Position numbers and translations under genes: made by a program. Of a stretch of DNA of 6,565 nt, positions 1 to 6,565 are shown one piece after another. Position 1 is the stretch's first letter. The number at the start of each line of letters is the position of its first letter. The stretch is taken from assembly GCA_031260235.1 (NCBI GenBank), contig JAIRKG010000122.1, positions 1 through 6,565 of the forward strand, in the 5' to 3' direction. The DNA is from Dysgonamonadaceae bacterium. GTDB lineage: Bacteria; Bacteroidota; Bacteroidia; Bacteroidales; Azobacteroidaceae. The notes below the pieces were generated by a model. The model saw only the letters and a program-made list of their open reading frames with translations. It was not told the origin of the DNA and ran no database searches.

Positions 1-283
1 ACTTTCCGTTGGAATCACTTATGTACAGCCAAACTTCATACACTACCCACAATCCGGTTGCGCCATAAGTTTCAACCCTCCTGATTCTCTGAAGCTCCTC
101 CACCCACGCAACAGAAGCCTTCAAGGGAACATCAACTTCTTCTTCAGGCGCCTGGGCGGCAGGAGCAACCGGCGCACCATTATCAACTGCTTCAAACATG
201 CCGTTATCAACGGCGTCATTACATCCGCCGGCTACAAGAAACATGCCGGCTACAATACCCAATAAAAAAATACTCTTTTTCAT
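1..283 (-). CDS. Putative small lipoprotein, unknown function (3' end beyond left edge)
   Basis: I do not recognise the family. The reading frame starts at the ATG at 283-281 and stays open for 94 codons to the window edge, so only the N-terminal part is visible. Residues 1-21 look like a lipoprotein signal peptide: basic start MKKS, a hydrophobic stretch, then VAGGC with Cys21 as the likely lipidated residue. The -3 residue is Ala rather than the more usual Leu or Val, so the lipobox is acceptable but not ideal. After it comes a low-complexity linker of about 30 residues rich in Ala, Pro, Asp and Glu, containing the repeat AVDNG twice (residues 24-28 and 32-36). From about residue 55 the sequence looks folded, with aromatic residues in WVVYEVWLY (residues 79-87). 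This suggests a protein tethered to a membrane, with a flexible spacer before a globular domain. It is divergent from thiG, and nothing links it to thiamin metabolism. Confidence 0.75.
   Translation of the reverse strand, partial: MKKSIFLLGIVAGMFLVAGGCNDAVDNGMFEAVDNGAPVAPAAQAPEEEVDVPLKASVAWVEELQRIRRVETYGATGLWVVYEVWLYISDSNGK
177..255 (-). repeat. Cluster of short direct repeats in the lipoprotein 5' coding region
   Basis: Three pairs of short direct repeats interleave here. Written on the plus strand they are gccggctacaa at 227-237 and 245-255 (exact, 18 bases apart), aaacatgccg at 194-203 and 239-248 (exact), and ccattatcaac at 177-187 against ccgttatcaac at 201-211 (one mismatch, 24 bases apart). 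The spacings of 18, 24 and 45 are all multiples of three, so the reading frame is kept. The 24-base pair encodes the doubled AVDNG peptide. The signal-peptide and linker region probably grew by small in-frame duplications, which is common in lipoprotein linkers; that origin is inference. Confidence 0.55.
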
Positions 284-332
284 AAAATAAATGTTTTTAA
301 TTTGTGAATAATAGATTTGTTTAATTTCGATG

Positions 333-340
333 CAAAGATA
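333..340 (-). promoter_or_regulatory. Predicted Bacteroidota -7 element for the lipoprotein gene
   Basis: Read on the minus strand this is TATCTTTG, a full match to the TAnnTTTG consensus. It lies 49 bases before the lipoprotein ATG. I found no TTTG at the preferred spacing of about 20 bases; TTTG occurs at spacings of 14 and 25, both inside the direct repeat at 350-371. The promoter is therefore predicted on the -7 element alone. Confidence 0.5.
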
Positions 341-349
341 AAATAAAGT

Positions 350-371
350 TGTGACAAAAATGTGACAAAGA
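350..371. repeat. Tandem 11-bp repeat, possible operator between divergent promoters
   Basis: The bases read tgtgacaaaaa followed at once by tgtgacaaaga, two copies of an 11-mer with one mismatch. The repeat lies between the -7 element of the lipoprotein gene (333-340, minus) and that of thiG (401-408, plus), and overlaps the expected -33 zone of the lipoprotein promoter. An 11-bp period is about one helical turn, so both copies face the same side of the DNA, as expected for tandem binding of a regulator. The tgtga core resembles a CRP-type half-site, but the copies are direct rather than inverted, so I do not assign a regulator. Confidence 0.35.
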
Positions 372-400
372 AAAAAAATCAATCTGTAATAAAAAAACGT

Positions 401-408
401 TACCTTTG
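401..408 (+). promoter_or_regulatory. Predicted Bacteroidota -7 element for the thiGCH operon
   Basis: TACCTTTG matches TAnnTTTG in full and ends 25 bases before the thiG ATG at 434. Transcription would begin near 413-415, giving a leader of roughly 20 bases. No TTTG box is seen about 20 bases upstream. A leader this short leaves no room for a TPP riboswitch, and it means an upstream GTG in the same frame (362) would not be transcribed from this promoter. Confidence 0.55.
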
Positions 409-433
409 CCGAGATGATAAACAGCAACGCAAA

Positions 434-1201
434 ATGAAAAATCTAATAATAGCAGGAAAAGAATTTACCTCGCGGCTCTTTCTCGGAACGGGGAAATTCA
501 GTTCAAACGAACTCATGGGCAGGGCGATTGAAGCCTCGCAAACGCAAATGGTAACGGTTGCAATGAAGCGTTTGGACTTCAACAACAAACAGGACGATAT
601 GTTGCTGCATATCAAACGCCCAGGCATCCGGTTGTTGCCGAACACTTCGGGCGTTCGCAACGCCAACGAAGCCGTTTTCGCCGCACAGCTGGCGCGCGAT
701 GCTTTCGAGACCGACTGGCTGAAACTGGAAATCCACCCAGACCCGCGCTATCTTTTGCCCGACCCTGTAGAAACCTTAAAGGCTACGGAAGAACTGGTCA
801 AACTTGGTTTTGTTGTTCTGCCGTATATTCAAGCCGACCCCGTTTTATGCAAACGTTTGGAAGAAGCCGGCGCGGCAACCGTCATGCCTCTGGGCGCTCC
901 GATAGGCACCAATAAAGGACTTCGGACGCGCGATTTGCTTGAAATCATTATTGAACAAAGCCAAGTTCCGGTAGTTGTAGACGCCGGAATCGGCGCTCCT
1001 TCCCATGCCGCCGAAGCCCTCGAAATGGGCGCCGACGCCGTGCTGGTCAACACCGCCATTGCCGTTGCCGGCGATCCGGCAGCTATGGCAAACGCCTTCC
1101 GAATGGCTGTCGAGTGCGGTCGCATGGCTTATGAAGCGCAGTTGGCAAATCCATTGAATATTGCGGAAGCTACAAGTCCGCTAACCGCTTTCTTAAAATA
1201 A
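434..1201 (+). CDS. thiG: Thiazole synthase ThiG
   Basis: ThiG is a cytoplasmic TIM-barrel enzyme that condenses 1-deoxy-D-xylulose 5-phosphate, dehydroglycine and ThiS-thiocarboxylate sulfur into the thiazole phosphate of thiamin. The 255-residue length is normal for the family. Family sequence is clear throughout: [12 protein letters not shown] near residues 11-22, LPNTSG at 68-73, WLKLE around 95-99 with Lys97 as the expected Schiff-base lysine, MPLGAPIG at 151-158 in the phosphate-binding region, and the [13 protein letters not shown] glycine-rich loop from 183. I chose the ATG at 434 because ThiG proteins begin close to this point. The frame is open back to a GTG at 362, but those extra 24 residues are Lys-rich, unlike ThiG, and overlap the predicted promoter. 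It is the first gene of the operon, 6 bases ahead of thiC. Its sulfur donor ThiS is not encoded nearby in the window. Confidence 0.96.
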   Translation: MKNLIIAGKEFTSRLFLGTGKFSSNELMGRAIEASQTQMVTVAMKRLDFNNKQDDMLLHIKRPGIRLLPNTSGVRNANEAVFAAQLARDAFETDWLKLEIHPDPRYLLPDPVETLKATEELVKLGFVVLPYIQADPVLCKRLEEAGAATVMPLGAPIGTNKGLRTRDLLEIIIEQSQVPVVVDAGIGAPSHAAEALEMGADAVLVNTAIAVAGDPAAMANAFRMAVECGRMAYEAQLANPLNIAEATSPLTAFLK

Positions 1202-2866
<1,665 letters not shown>

Positions 2867-2871
2867 TCAAT

Positions 2872-3996
2872 ATGACATCCGCCAATTTTAAACAACAAAT
2901 CACCGAATACAATTGGAACTCCCTCCAATCCAAAATCTACGCCAAAACGCCTGCCGACGTCGAAACCGCCCTGCGCAAAGAGAAACGAAACATTGACGAT
3001 TTCATGGCGCTGGTTTCGCCCGCCGCCGTTCCCTATCTCGAACCGATGGCCGCCCTGAGCAGAAAATATACCCGGCAGCGTTTCGGAAATACAATACAGT
3101 TTTATATTCCGCTTTATTTAACTAATTCCTGCACCAACCATTGCGTCTATTGCGGATTTAACCATAACAACCGGATTCACCGCATTATTCTCTCCGACAG
3201 CCAGATTATGCAGGAGGTGGAAGCCATCAAAAAAACCGGCGACTTCCGGCATATCCTTTTAGTTACTGCCGAAAATCCCCGCGACGCCGGAGCAGGTTAT
3301 ATCGAAAATGCAATCCATCTGGTGAAACCGTATTTTTCTTCTATTTCGATTGAAGTCCAGCCGTTGAAGGAACAGGAATACCGGCAACTGTCCGGAGCGG
3401 GAATGAATGCCGTCTATTGTTACCAGGAGACTTACCGCAGGGAACGCTACAGGGTTTACCATCCAAGGGGCATGAAATCGAAATTCGACTGGCGGCTTGA
3501 TGCGTTCGACCGAATGGGGAAAGCAGGCGTACACAAAATCGGCTTAGGCGTGCTGATTGGGCTGGAAGACTGGCGCACCGATGTTACGATGATGGCGCTA
3601 CACCTGCGTTACCTGCAAAAGACTTACTGGAAAACCAGATATTCGGTTTCCTTTCCACGTATACGTCCCCACGAAGGATTGTTTCAGCCGAATGTGATTA
3701 TGAGCGACAAAGAGCTTGCGCAGCTGATTTTCGCCTACCGGATTTTCGACTGCGACATTGAAATTGCTTTGTCCACGCGGGAAAATGAAAATTTCCGCAC
3801 GAACATGACCGGACTCGGCATTACTTCCCTCAGCGCAGGCTCGCGGACAGACCCCGGCGGATATGCCGTTTACACTCGCGAACTGGAACAATTTGCAATC
3901 AGTGACAACCGCAGTCCCGACGAAGTGTATGCCGCCGTGAAACAGCAGGGTTACGAAGTAGTTTGGAAAGATTGGGATTTGAAGCTACAGTCTTAA
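2872..3996 (+). CDS. thiH: 2-iminoacetate synthase (tyrosine lyase) ThiH
   Basis: ThiH is a radical SAM enzyme that cleaves tyrosine to p-cresol and dehydroglycine (2-iminoacetate), the glycine-derived unit ThiG uses for the thiazole. The 374-residue length matches E. coli ThiH (377). The radical SAM CX3CX2C motif is at Cys87, Cys91 and Cys94 in the context SCTNHCVYCGF, preceded by a typical helical N-terminal region. Further family landmarks are YQETYRRERY (184-193), HPRGMKSKFDWR (197-208), IGLGVLIGLEDWR (223-235) and SFPRIRP (260-266). It starts 5 bases after the thiC stop, so translational coupling is plausible. Using ThiH rather than the oxidase ThiO fits an anaerobic lifestyle. Its TAA stop overlaps the stop of the convergent glycosyltransferase. 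The related family member HydG is unlikely, because thiG and thiC are adjacent. Confidence 0.96.
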   Translation: MTSANFKQQITEYNWNSLQSKIYAKTPADVETALRKEKRNIDDFMALVSPAAVPYLEPMAALSRKYTRQRFGNTIQFYIPLYLTNSCTNHCVYCGFNHNNRIHRIILSDSQIMQEVEAIKKTGDFRHILLVTAENPRDAGAGYIENAIHLVKPYFSSISIEVQPLKEQEYRQLSGAGMNAVYCYQETYRRERYRVYHPRGMKSKFDWRLDAFDRMGKAGVHKIGLGVLIGLEDWRTDVTMMALHLRYLQKTYWKTRYSVSFPRIRPHEGLFQPNVIMSDKELAQLIFAYRIFDCDIEIALSTRENENFRTNMTGLGITSLSAGSRTDPGGYAVYTRELEQFAISDNRSPDEVYAAVKQQGYEVVWKDWDLKLQS

Positions 3997-4865
3997 GTTA
4001 CGGTGAACGGTAAACGAAAGTGGCGCCGTTTACCATTCACCGTTTGCAAACATTCGGCAAGGTATTTGAATGACTTTATTTTGTTTTGCAAAAAAATGGA
4101 ACGCCAATAGGCGAATACGCAATCGTGAAGAATTTTGTCTTTGCCATACTGTTTCAGATACATGGAAGCGCCGCAAACCACATTAAATCTTAATATTACC
4201 GAGTCAAGACCGGATGTATCGTCCAAAGAATTCCGCCTGTGGGAAATGCAATAAACGACCTCGCTTATGATTTCTTTTTTGATGGACAAATTGGTTACTT
4301 TCGCGGAGAAAAGCACATCGTTTGCACAGTGAACTTCCTGGAATTGAATGTTATGCCTTTCGACCAAATCTCGTTTAATGATTTTTCCCCAAGGCGTAAA
4401 CAGTAGAAACGCTACGTCCCAATTATCGGTCTGCCTGATTTTGTCTAATCTTTCGTTTGTCGGGATATGCCTTATGCCCGGCTCCGTCGTTTCAAAATCT
4501 ACGCTGGTTACATAAAAATAAATCACCTCATTTTCATTGTCTTTGCACCTGTCTAATACATCGCGGAAACAGGGCATGAAAAAATCGTCGGCGTCGGCAA
4601 AAATAAGCCATTTCCCTTTTGCCCGCCCCAAACCCAAATTACGGGCATAGCCTGCACCATTACGTCCATTTTCGTTTTTCCCGAAAATTACTTCTACAAA
4701 TGGGTCGTTTAATCCGGGGAAACGAGCAAAATCCACCTTGTCCGCATCGCTGTTGTCGTCCGCCACAATTATTTGCACGTCTTTGCGGCGCGGGATTGAA
4801 TTGAGGCATCGTTGAAGAAGCGCCGGAATGTTTTTATGCGGGATTATGATTGAGTAATTGATCAT
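3993..4865 (-). CDS. Family 2 glycosyltransferase
   Basis: This 290-residue protein has the GT-A fold signature of family 2 glycosyltransferases, cytoplasmic or membrane-associated enzymes that add sugars to surface polysaccharides. It opens with YSIIIPHKN (4-12). IIVADDNSD (32-40) supplies the nucleotide-binding aspartates, GAGYARNLGLGRAKGKW (70-86) is the usual next block, and FADADD (89-94) is the metal-binding DXD motif. PWGKIIKR (158-165) and HCANDVLFS (179-187) fit the acceptor/catalytic part seen in capsule-type enzymes. No membrane span is evident. The start is supported by a promoter 18 bases upstream. Donor and acceptor sugars cannot be told from sequence. Its last 15 or so codons lie inside an inverted repeat, so the C-terminal peptide HFRLPFTVT is probably not ancestral. 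It is divergent from a nucleotide-sugar dehydratase, which supports a role in capsule, O-antigen or exopolysaccharide synthesis. Confidence 0.88.
   Translation of the reverse strand: MINYSIIIPHKNIPALLQRCLNSIPRRKDVQIIVADDNSDADKVDFARFPGLNDPFVEVIFGKNENGRNGAGYARNLGLGRAKGKWLIFADADDFFMPCFRDVLDRCKDNENEVIYFYVTSVDFETTEPGIRHIPTNERLDKIRQTDNWDVAFLLFTPWGKIIKRDLVERHNIQFQEVHCANDVLFSAKVTNLSIKKEIISEVVYCISHRRNSLDDTSGLDSVILRFNVVCGASMYLKQYGKDKILHDCVFAYWRSIFLQNKIKSFKYLAECLQTVNGKRRHFRLPFTVT
4000..4043. repeat. Hairpin of inverted 7-bp repeats at the thiH/glycosyltransferase junction
   Basis: A 17-base left arm (4000-4016) pairs with a 17-base right arm (4027-4043) around a 10-base loop, with a single non-Watson-Crick position (a G-T wobble in one of the two RNAs). 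Each arm is made of a 7-bp unit: acggtga-acggtaa-acg on the left, and its inverted counterpart on the right. The hairpin starts 4 bases after the thiH stop, so it could end or stabilise the thi transcript. No clear T-run follows on either strand, so a classical intrinsic terminator is not well supported. It also encodes the final residues of the glycosyltransferase. A dispersed palindromic repeat is an equally good reading. Confidence 0.6.
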
Positions 4866-4883
4866 TTTTGGAAATTATACAGA

Positions 4884-4915
4884 CAAAGGTACAATATCGT
4901 TTAAAAAGATACAAA
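4884..4915 (-). promoter_or_regulatory. Bacteroidota-type promoter for the glycosyltransferase gene
   Basis: On the minus strand a TTTG box (4915-4912) is followed by exactly 20 bases and then TACCTTTG (4891-4884). This is a full match to the TTTG-N(19-21)-TAnnTTTG promoter of the Bacteroidota primary sigma factor. The -7 element ends 18 bases before the glycosyltransferase ATG, so the leader should be only about a dozen bases. This is the strongest promoter match in the window. Confidence 0.72.
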
Positions 4916-4969
4916 ATAAATTTAACACTGTAACAAACAGATGGATAAATTGCAGGCTTATTGATATAA

Positions 4970-4985
4970 AAAAATTTAAATTTTT
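4970..4985. other. AT-only perfect palindrome between divergent polysaccharide genes
   Basis: The 16 bases aaaaatttaaattttt form a perfect palindrome in the intergenic region 4866-5053. They sit about 35 bases upstream of the -7 element of the dehydratase gene and about 55 bases upstream of the -33 box of the glycosyltransferase gene. A-tracts here could act as an upstream activating element or a binding site for a nucleoid protein. In such AT-rich DNA a palindrome of this kind can also arise by chance, so no function is assigned. The rest of this intergenic region holds only the two promoters described. Confidence 0.3.
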
Positions 4986-5020
4986 CTATTGAAACCGATG
5001 GCATCAAAAAAATAAATAAC

Positions 5021-5028
5021 TACTTTTG
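5021..5028 (+). promoter_or_regulatory. Predicted Bacteroidota -7 element for the dehydratase gene
   Basis: TACTTTTG matches TAnnTTTG and lies 25 bases before the ATG at 5054. No TTTG box is seen about 20 bases upstream. The position helps decide the start codon: transcription should begin near 5033-5036, which would leave the first ATG (5036) at or almost at the transcript end. The second ATG (5054) is preferred for that reason. Confidence 0.5.
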
Positions 5029-5053
5029 CACCCTCATGAATAAACACTTAAAA

Positions 5054-6565
5054 ATGACAGAATATATTATTAAGGTTCTTCCGAAACATGGGAAGTTTCC
5101 TCATTTACCGGGGAAAGGTGTTTTTCTTTTTGATCTTTTGCTTGCCTTGATCGCTTTCGTACTCACAACTTTCATTCATGCGGCATTATCTCCAATTTCA
5201 ATAAATTGGCCGGTTTTTTCTATACAAGCGGCAATCTGCGTAGCAGTTACCGGATTGTTTTATTACATCTTTAAAACCAATTCCGGACTCTTGCGTTATT
5301 TTACATTTAAAGACACGTTCCGGATATGGTTTGCTCTCTTGTGTGCGAATGTTGTATTGACTATTATTCATTTAGCCGTTTATCAAAGGCCTTTTTTTAC
5401 ATTGGCGATTTTCTTCGTTAACTTTTTGCTGACGTTTATTTTTGTATTCTTTTTCCGAATATCGGTTCGCTTAATCTTCGATTATGTAACCAAATTTCAT
5501 GAAAATAAAAGCAAACGGTTGCCTGTGCTGGTTTACGGCGTAGAGCCGTCAAACATCAGTCTGGCAGAAATGATTGATATTGACGAAACTTCCAGTTATC
5601 AGATTGCCGGCTTTATTTCGCCTTCGTCCAATATTTCTAATCAGAAAATAATCAGCAAACCTGTTTATTTCAGGGATACTTTTTACAGCAACATTCGTAA
5701 ATTCCATGACGTCGAAGCCATTCTTATTCAACCGGAAGAAATAACCCGAACCGAAAAACAACTGCTTGCGGAAATTTGCTATCAGAATAAAATAGAATTG
5801 CTGTCTGTTCCGTCTATCCAAAAATGGGACGACAAGAAAACGCATGAAATAAAAAATTTCAACATTGAAGATTTGTTGGGGCGTACTCAAATTGAAATTG
5901 ATACCGAAACAATCAAAAAGAATCTGAAAACAAAGAAGGTACTGATTACAGGCGCCGCCGGTTCTATCGGCAGTGAAATTGTACGCCAGCTTTGCCTGTT
6001 GGATGTGGATTTGTTGATACTCTGCGATAATGCAGAAACGCCGCTTCATCAGTTGTGTTTGAACCTGAAAAACTCTTTCCCCCATGTGAAATTCGTATCC
6101 ATTATTGCCGATGTTCGAAACAGAAACAAGATGGAGCATATTTTCTCTACCTACAAACCTCACTGCGTCTATCATGCGGCCGCCTATAAGCATGTTCCCA
6201 TGATGGAAGACCATCCGTGCGAAGCTGTTCTGACCAATGTGTTGGGCTCTAAAAACGTAGCAGATATGGCGGTGGCTTACGGTGCGGAAAATTATGTAAT
6301 GATTTCAACTGATAAAGCTGTCAATCCCAGCAGCGTAATGGGCGCTACCAAACGAATTGCGGAAATTTACATTCAATCCATGTCCCGTGTTTCTTCTACC
6401 CGGTTCATCACTACCCGCTTTGGAAACGTATTGGGTTCAAGCGGCTCGGTAATTCCCTTATTTGAAAAGCAAATCGAAAAAGGAGGTCCCGTAACGCTGA
6501 CCGATCCCCAAATTACCCGTTATTTCATGACCATTCCCGAAGCCTGTAGCCTGGTACTCGAAGCC
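5054..6565 (+). CDS. Membrane-bound nucleotide-sugar 4,6-dehydratase, CapD/WbpM/PglF type (3' end beyond right edge)
   Basis: Enzymes of this family remove water from a UDP-sugar, usually UDP-GlcNAc, to give a 4-keto-6-deoxy sugar, the first step towards modified sugars in capsule, O-antigen or glycoprotein glycans. With the start at 5054, 504 residues are visible; the family usually has about 600-650, so the C-terminal part is cut off. Four hydrophobic spans lie near residues 23-44, 52-74, 91-111 and 115-134. A degenerate first nucleotide-binding domain follows (about 155-255), then the catalytic short-chain dehydrogenase domain with the NAD-binding motif TGAAGSIG (299-306). Other landmarks are HAAAYKHVPMME (374-385), STDKAVNPSSVMGATKR (418-434) and RFGNVLGSSGSVIP (455-468). 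The usual catalytic Tyr is Met429, with Lys433 kept, the variant known from WbpM. The frame also allows an ATG at 5036, adding six residues. The exact sugar substrate is not certain. Confidence 0.92.
   Translation, partial: MTEYIIKVLPKHGKFPHLPGKGVFLFDLLLALIAFVLTTFIHAALSPISINWPVFSIQAAICVAVTGLFYYIFKTNSGLLRYFTFKDTFRIWFALLCANVVLTIIHLAVYQRPFFTLAIFFVNFLLTFIFVFFFRISVRLIFDYVTKFHENKSKRLPVLVYGVEPSNISLAEMIDIDETSSYQIAGFISPSSNISNQKIISKPVYFRDTFYSNIRKFHDVEAILIQPEEITRTEKQLLAEICYQNKIELLSVPSIQKWDDKKTHEIKNFNIEDLLGRTQIEIDTETIKKNLKTKKVLITGAAGSIGSEIVRQLCLLDVDLLILCDNAETPLHQLCLNLKNSFPHVKFVSIIADVRNRNKMEHIFSTYKPHCVYHAAAYKHVPMMEDHPCEAVLTNVLGSKNVADMAVAYGAENYVMISTDKAVNPSSVMGATKRIAEIYIQSMSRVSSTRFITTRFGNVLGSSGSVIPLFEKQIEKGGPVTLTDPQITRYFMTIPEACSLVLEA

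Noticed and set aside
284..433. TPP riboswitch upstream of thiG
   Set aside because: No recognisable aptamer core and no stem arrangement could be found by eye, and the predicted transcript start leaves too short a leader. A covariance search would settle it.
4619..4804. Small plus-strand open frame inside the glycosyltransferase
   Set aside because: It is antisense to the conserved DXD region of the glycosyltransferase, with no promoter or recognisable protein.
4997..5005. Short palindrome gatg-g-catc near the expected -33 position of the dehydratase promoter
   Set aside because: Only four-base arms; expected by chance and with no second copy nearby.
5036..5053. Alternative dehydratase start at the ATG at 5036
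   Set aside because: It lies only 7 bases after the predicted -7 element, so the transcript would begin at or just before the start codon. The ATG at 5054 gives a normal leader. The upstream start is not excluded.
5549..6214. Long open frame of 221 codons on the minus strand
   Set aside because: It lies wholly within the dehydratase gene, whose plus-strand frame shows clear family motifs. The minus-strand translation looks like a shadow, with no recognisable motif.

Overview
The window looks like chromosomal DNA of an anaerobic member of the Bacteroidota, probably Bacteroidales. Three things suggest this. Four intergenic sites match the TAnnTTTG -7 element of the Bacteroidota primary sigma factor, and one of them has a TTTG box exactly 20 bases upstream. 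Start codons follow A-rich stretches with no strong Shine-Dalgarno sequence. Thiazole synthesis uses the oxygen-sensitive tyrosine lyase ThiH. I cannot name a genus from sequence alone.

Layout, left to right. (1) Positions 1-283, minus strand: the N-terminal part of a small lipoprotein of unknown function that runs off the left edge. (2) Positions 284-433: a divergent promoter region with an 11-bp tandem repeat (tgtgacaaa core) between two -7 elements. (3) Positions 434-3996, plus strand: a compact thiamin operon thiG-thiC-thiH with gaps of 6 and 5 bases. ThiC makes the pyrimidine moiety, ThiH makes dehydroglycine from tyrosine, and ThiG builds the thiazole. The sulfur carrier ThiS, its adenylyltransferase ThiF and the coupling enzyme ThiE are not in the window, and I see no TPP riboswitch ahead of thiG. 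(4) Positions 3993-4865, minus strand: a family 2 glycosyltransferase convergent with thiH. The two stop codons overlap in a shared TTAA, and the glycosyltransferase 3' end lies in a hairpin built from 7-bp repeats. (5) Positions 4866-5053: a second divergent promoter region, including the best promoter in the window. (6) Positions 5054-6565, plus strand: a membrane-anchored nucleotide-sugar 4,6-dehydratase of the CapD/WbpM/PglF type, cut by the right edge.

The left half is thus a vitamin B1 operon. The right half looks like the edge of a surface-polysaccharide locus, where the dehydratase would supply a modified UDP-sugar and the glycosyltransferase would transfer sugars. I found no mobile element, CRISPR array, tRNA, rRNA or convincing new system. 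The points most worth a second look are the incomplete and apparently riboswitch-free thi operon, the repeat hairpin forming the end of the glycosyltransferase gene, and the duplicated operator-like motif at 350-371.
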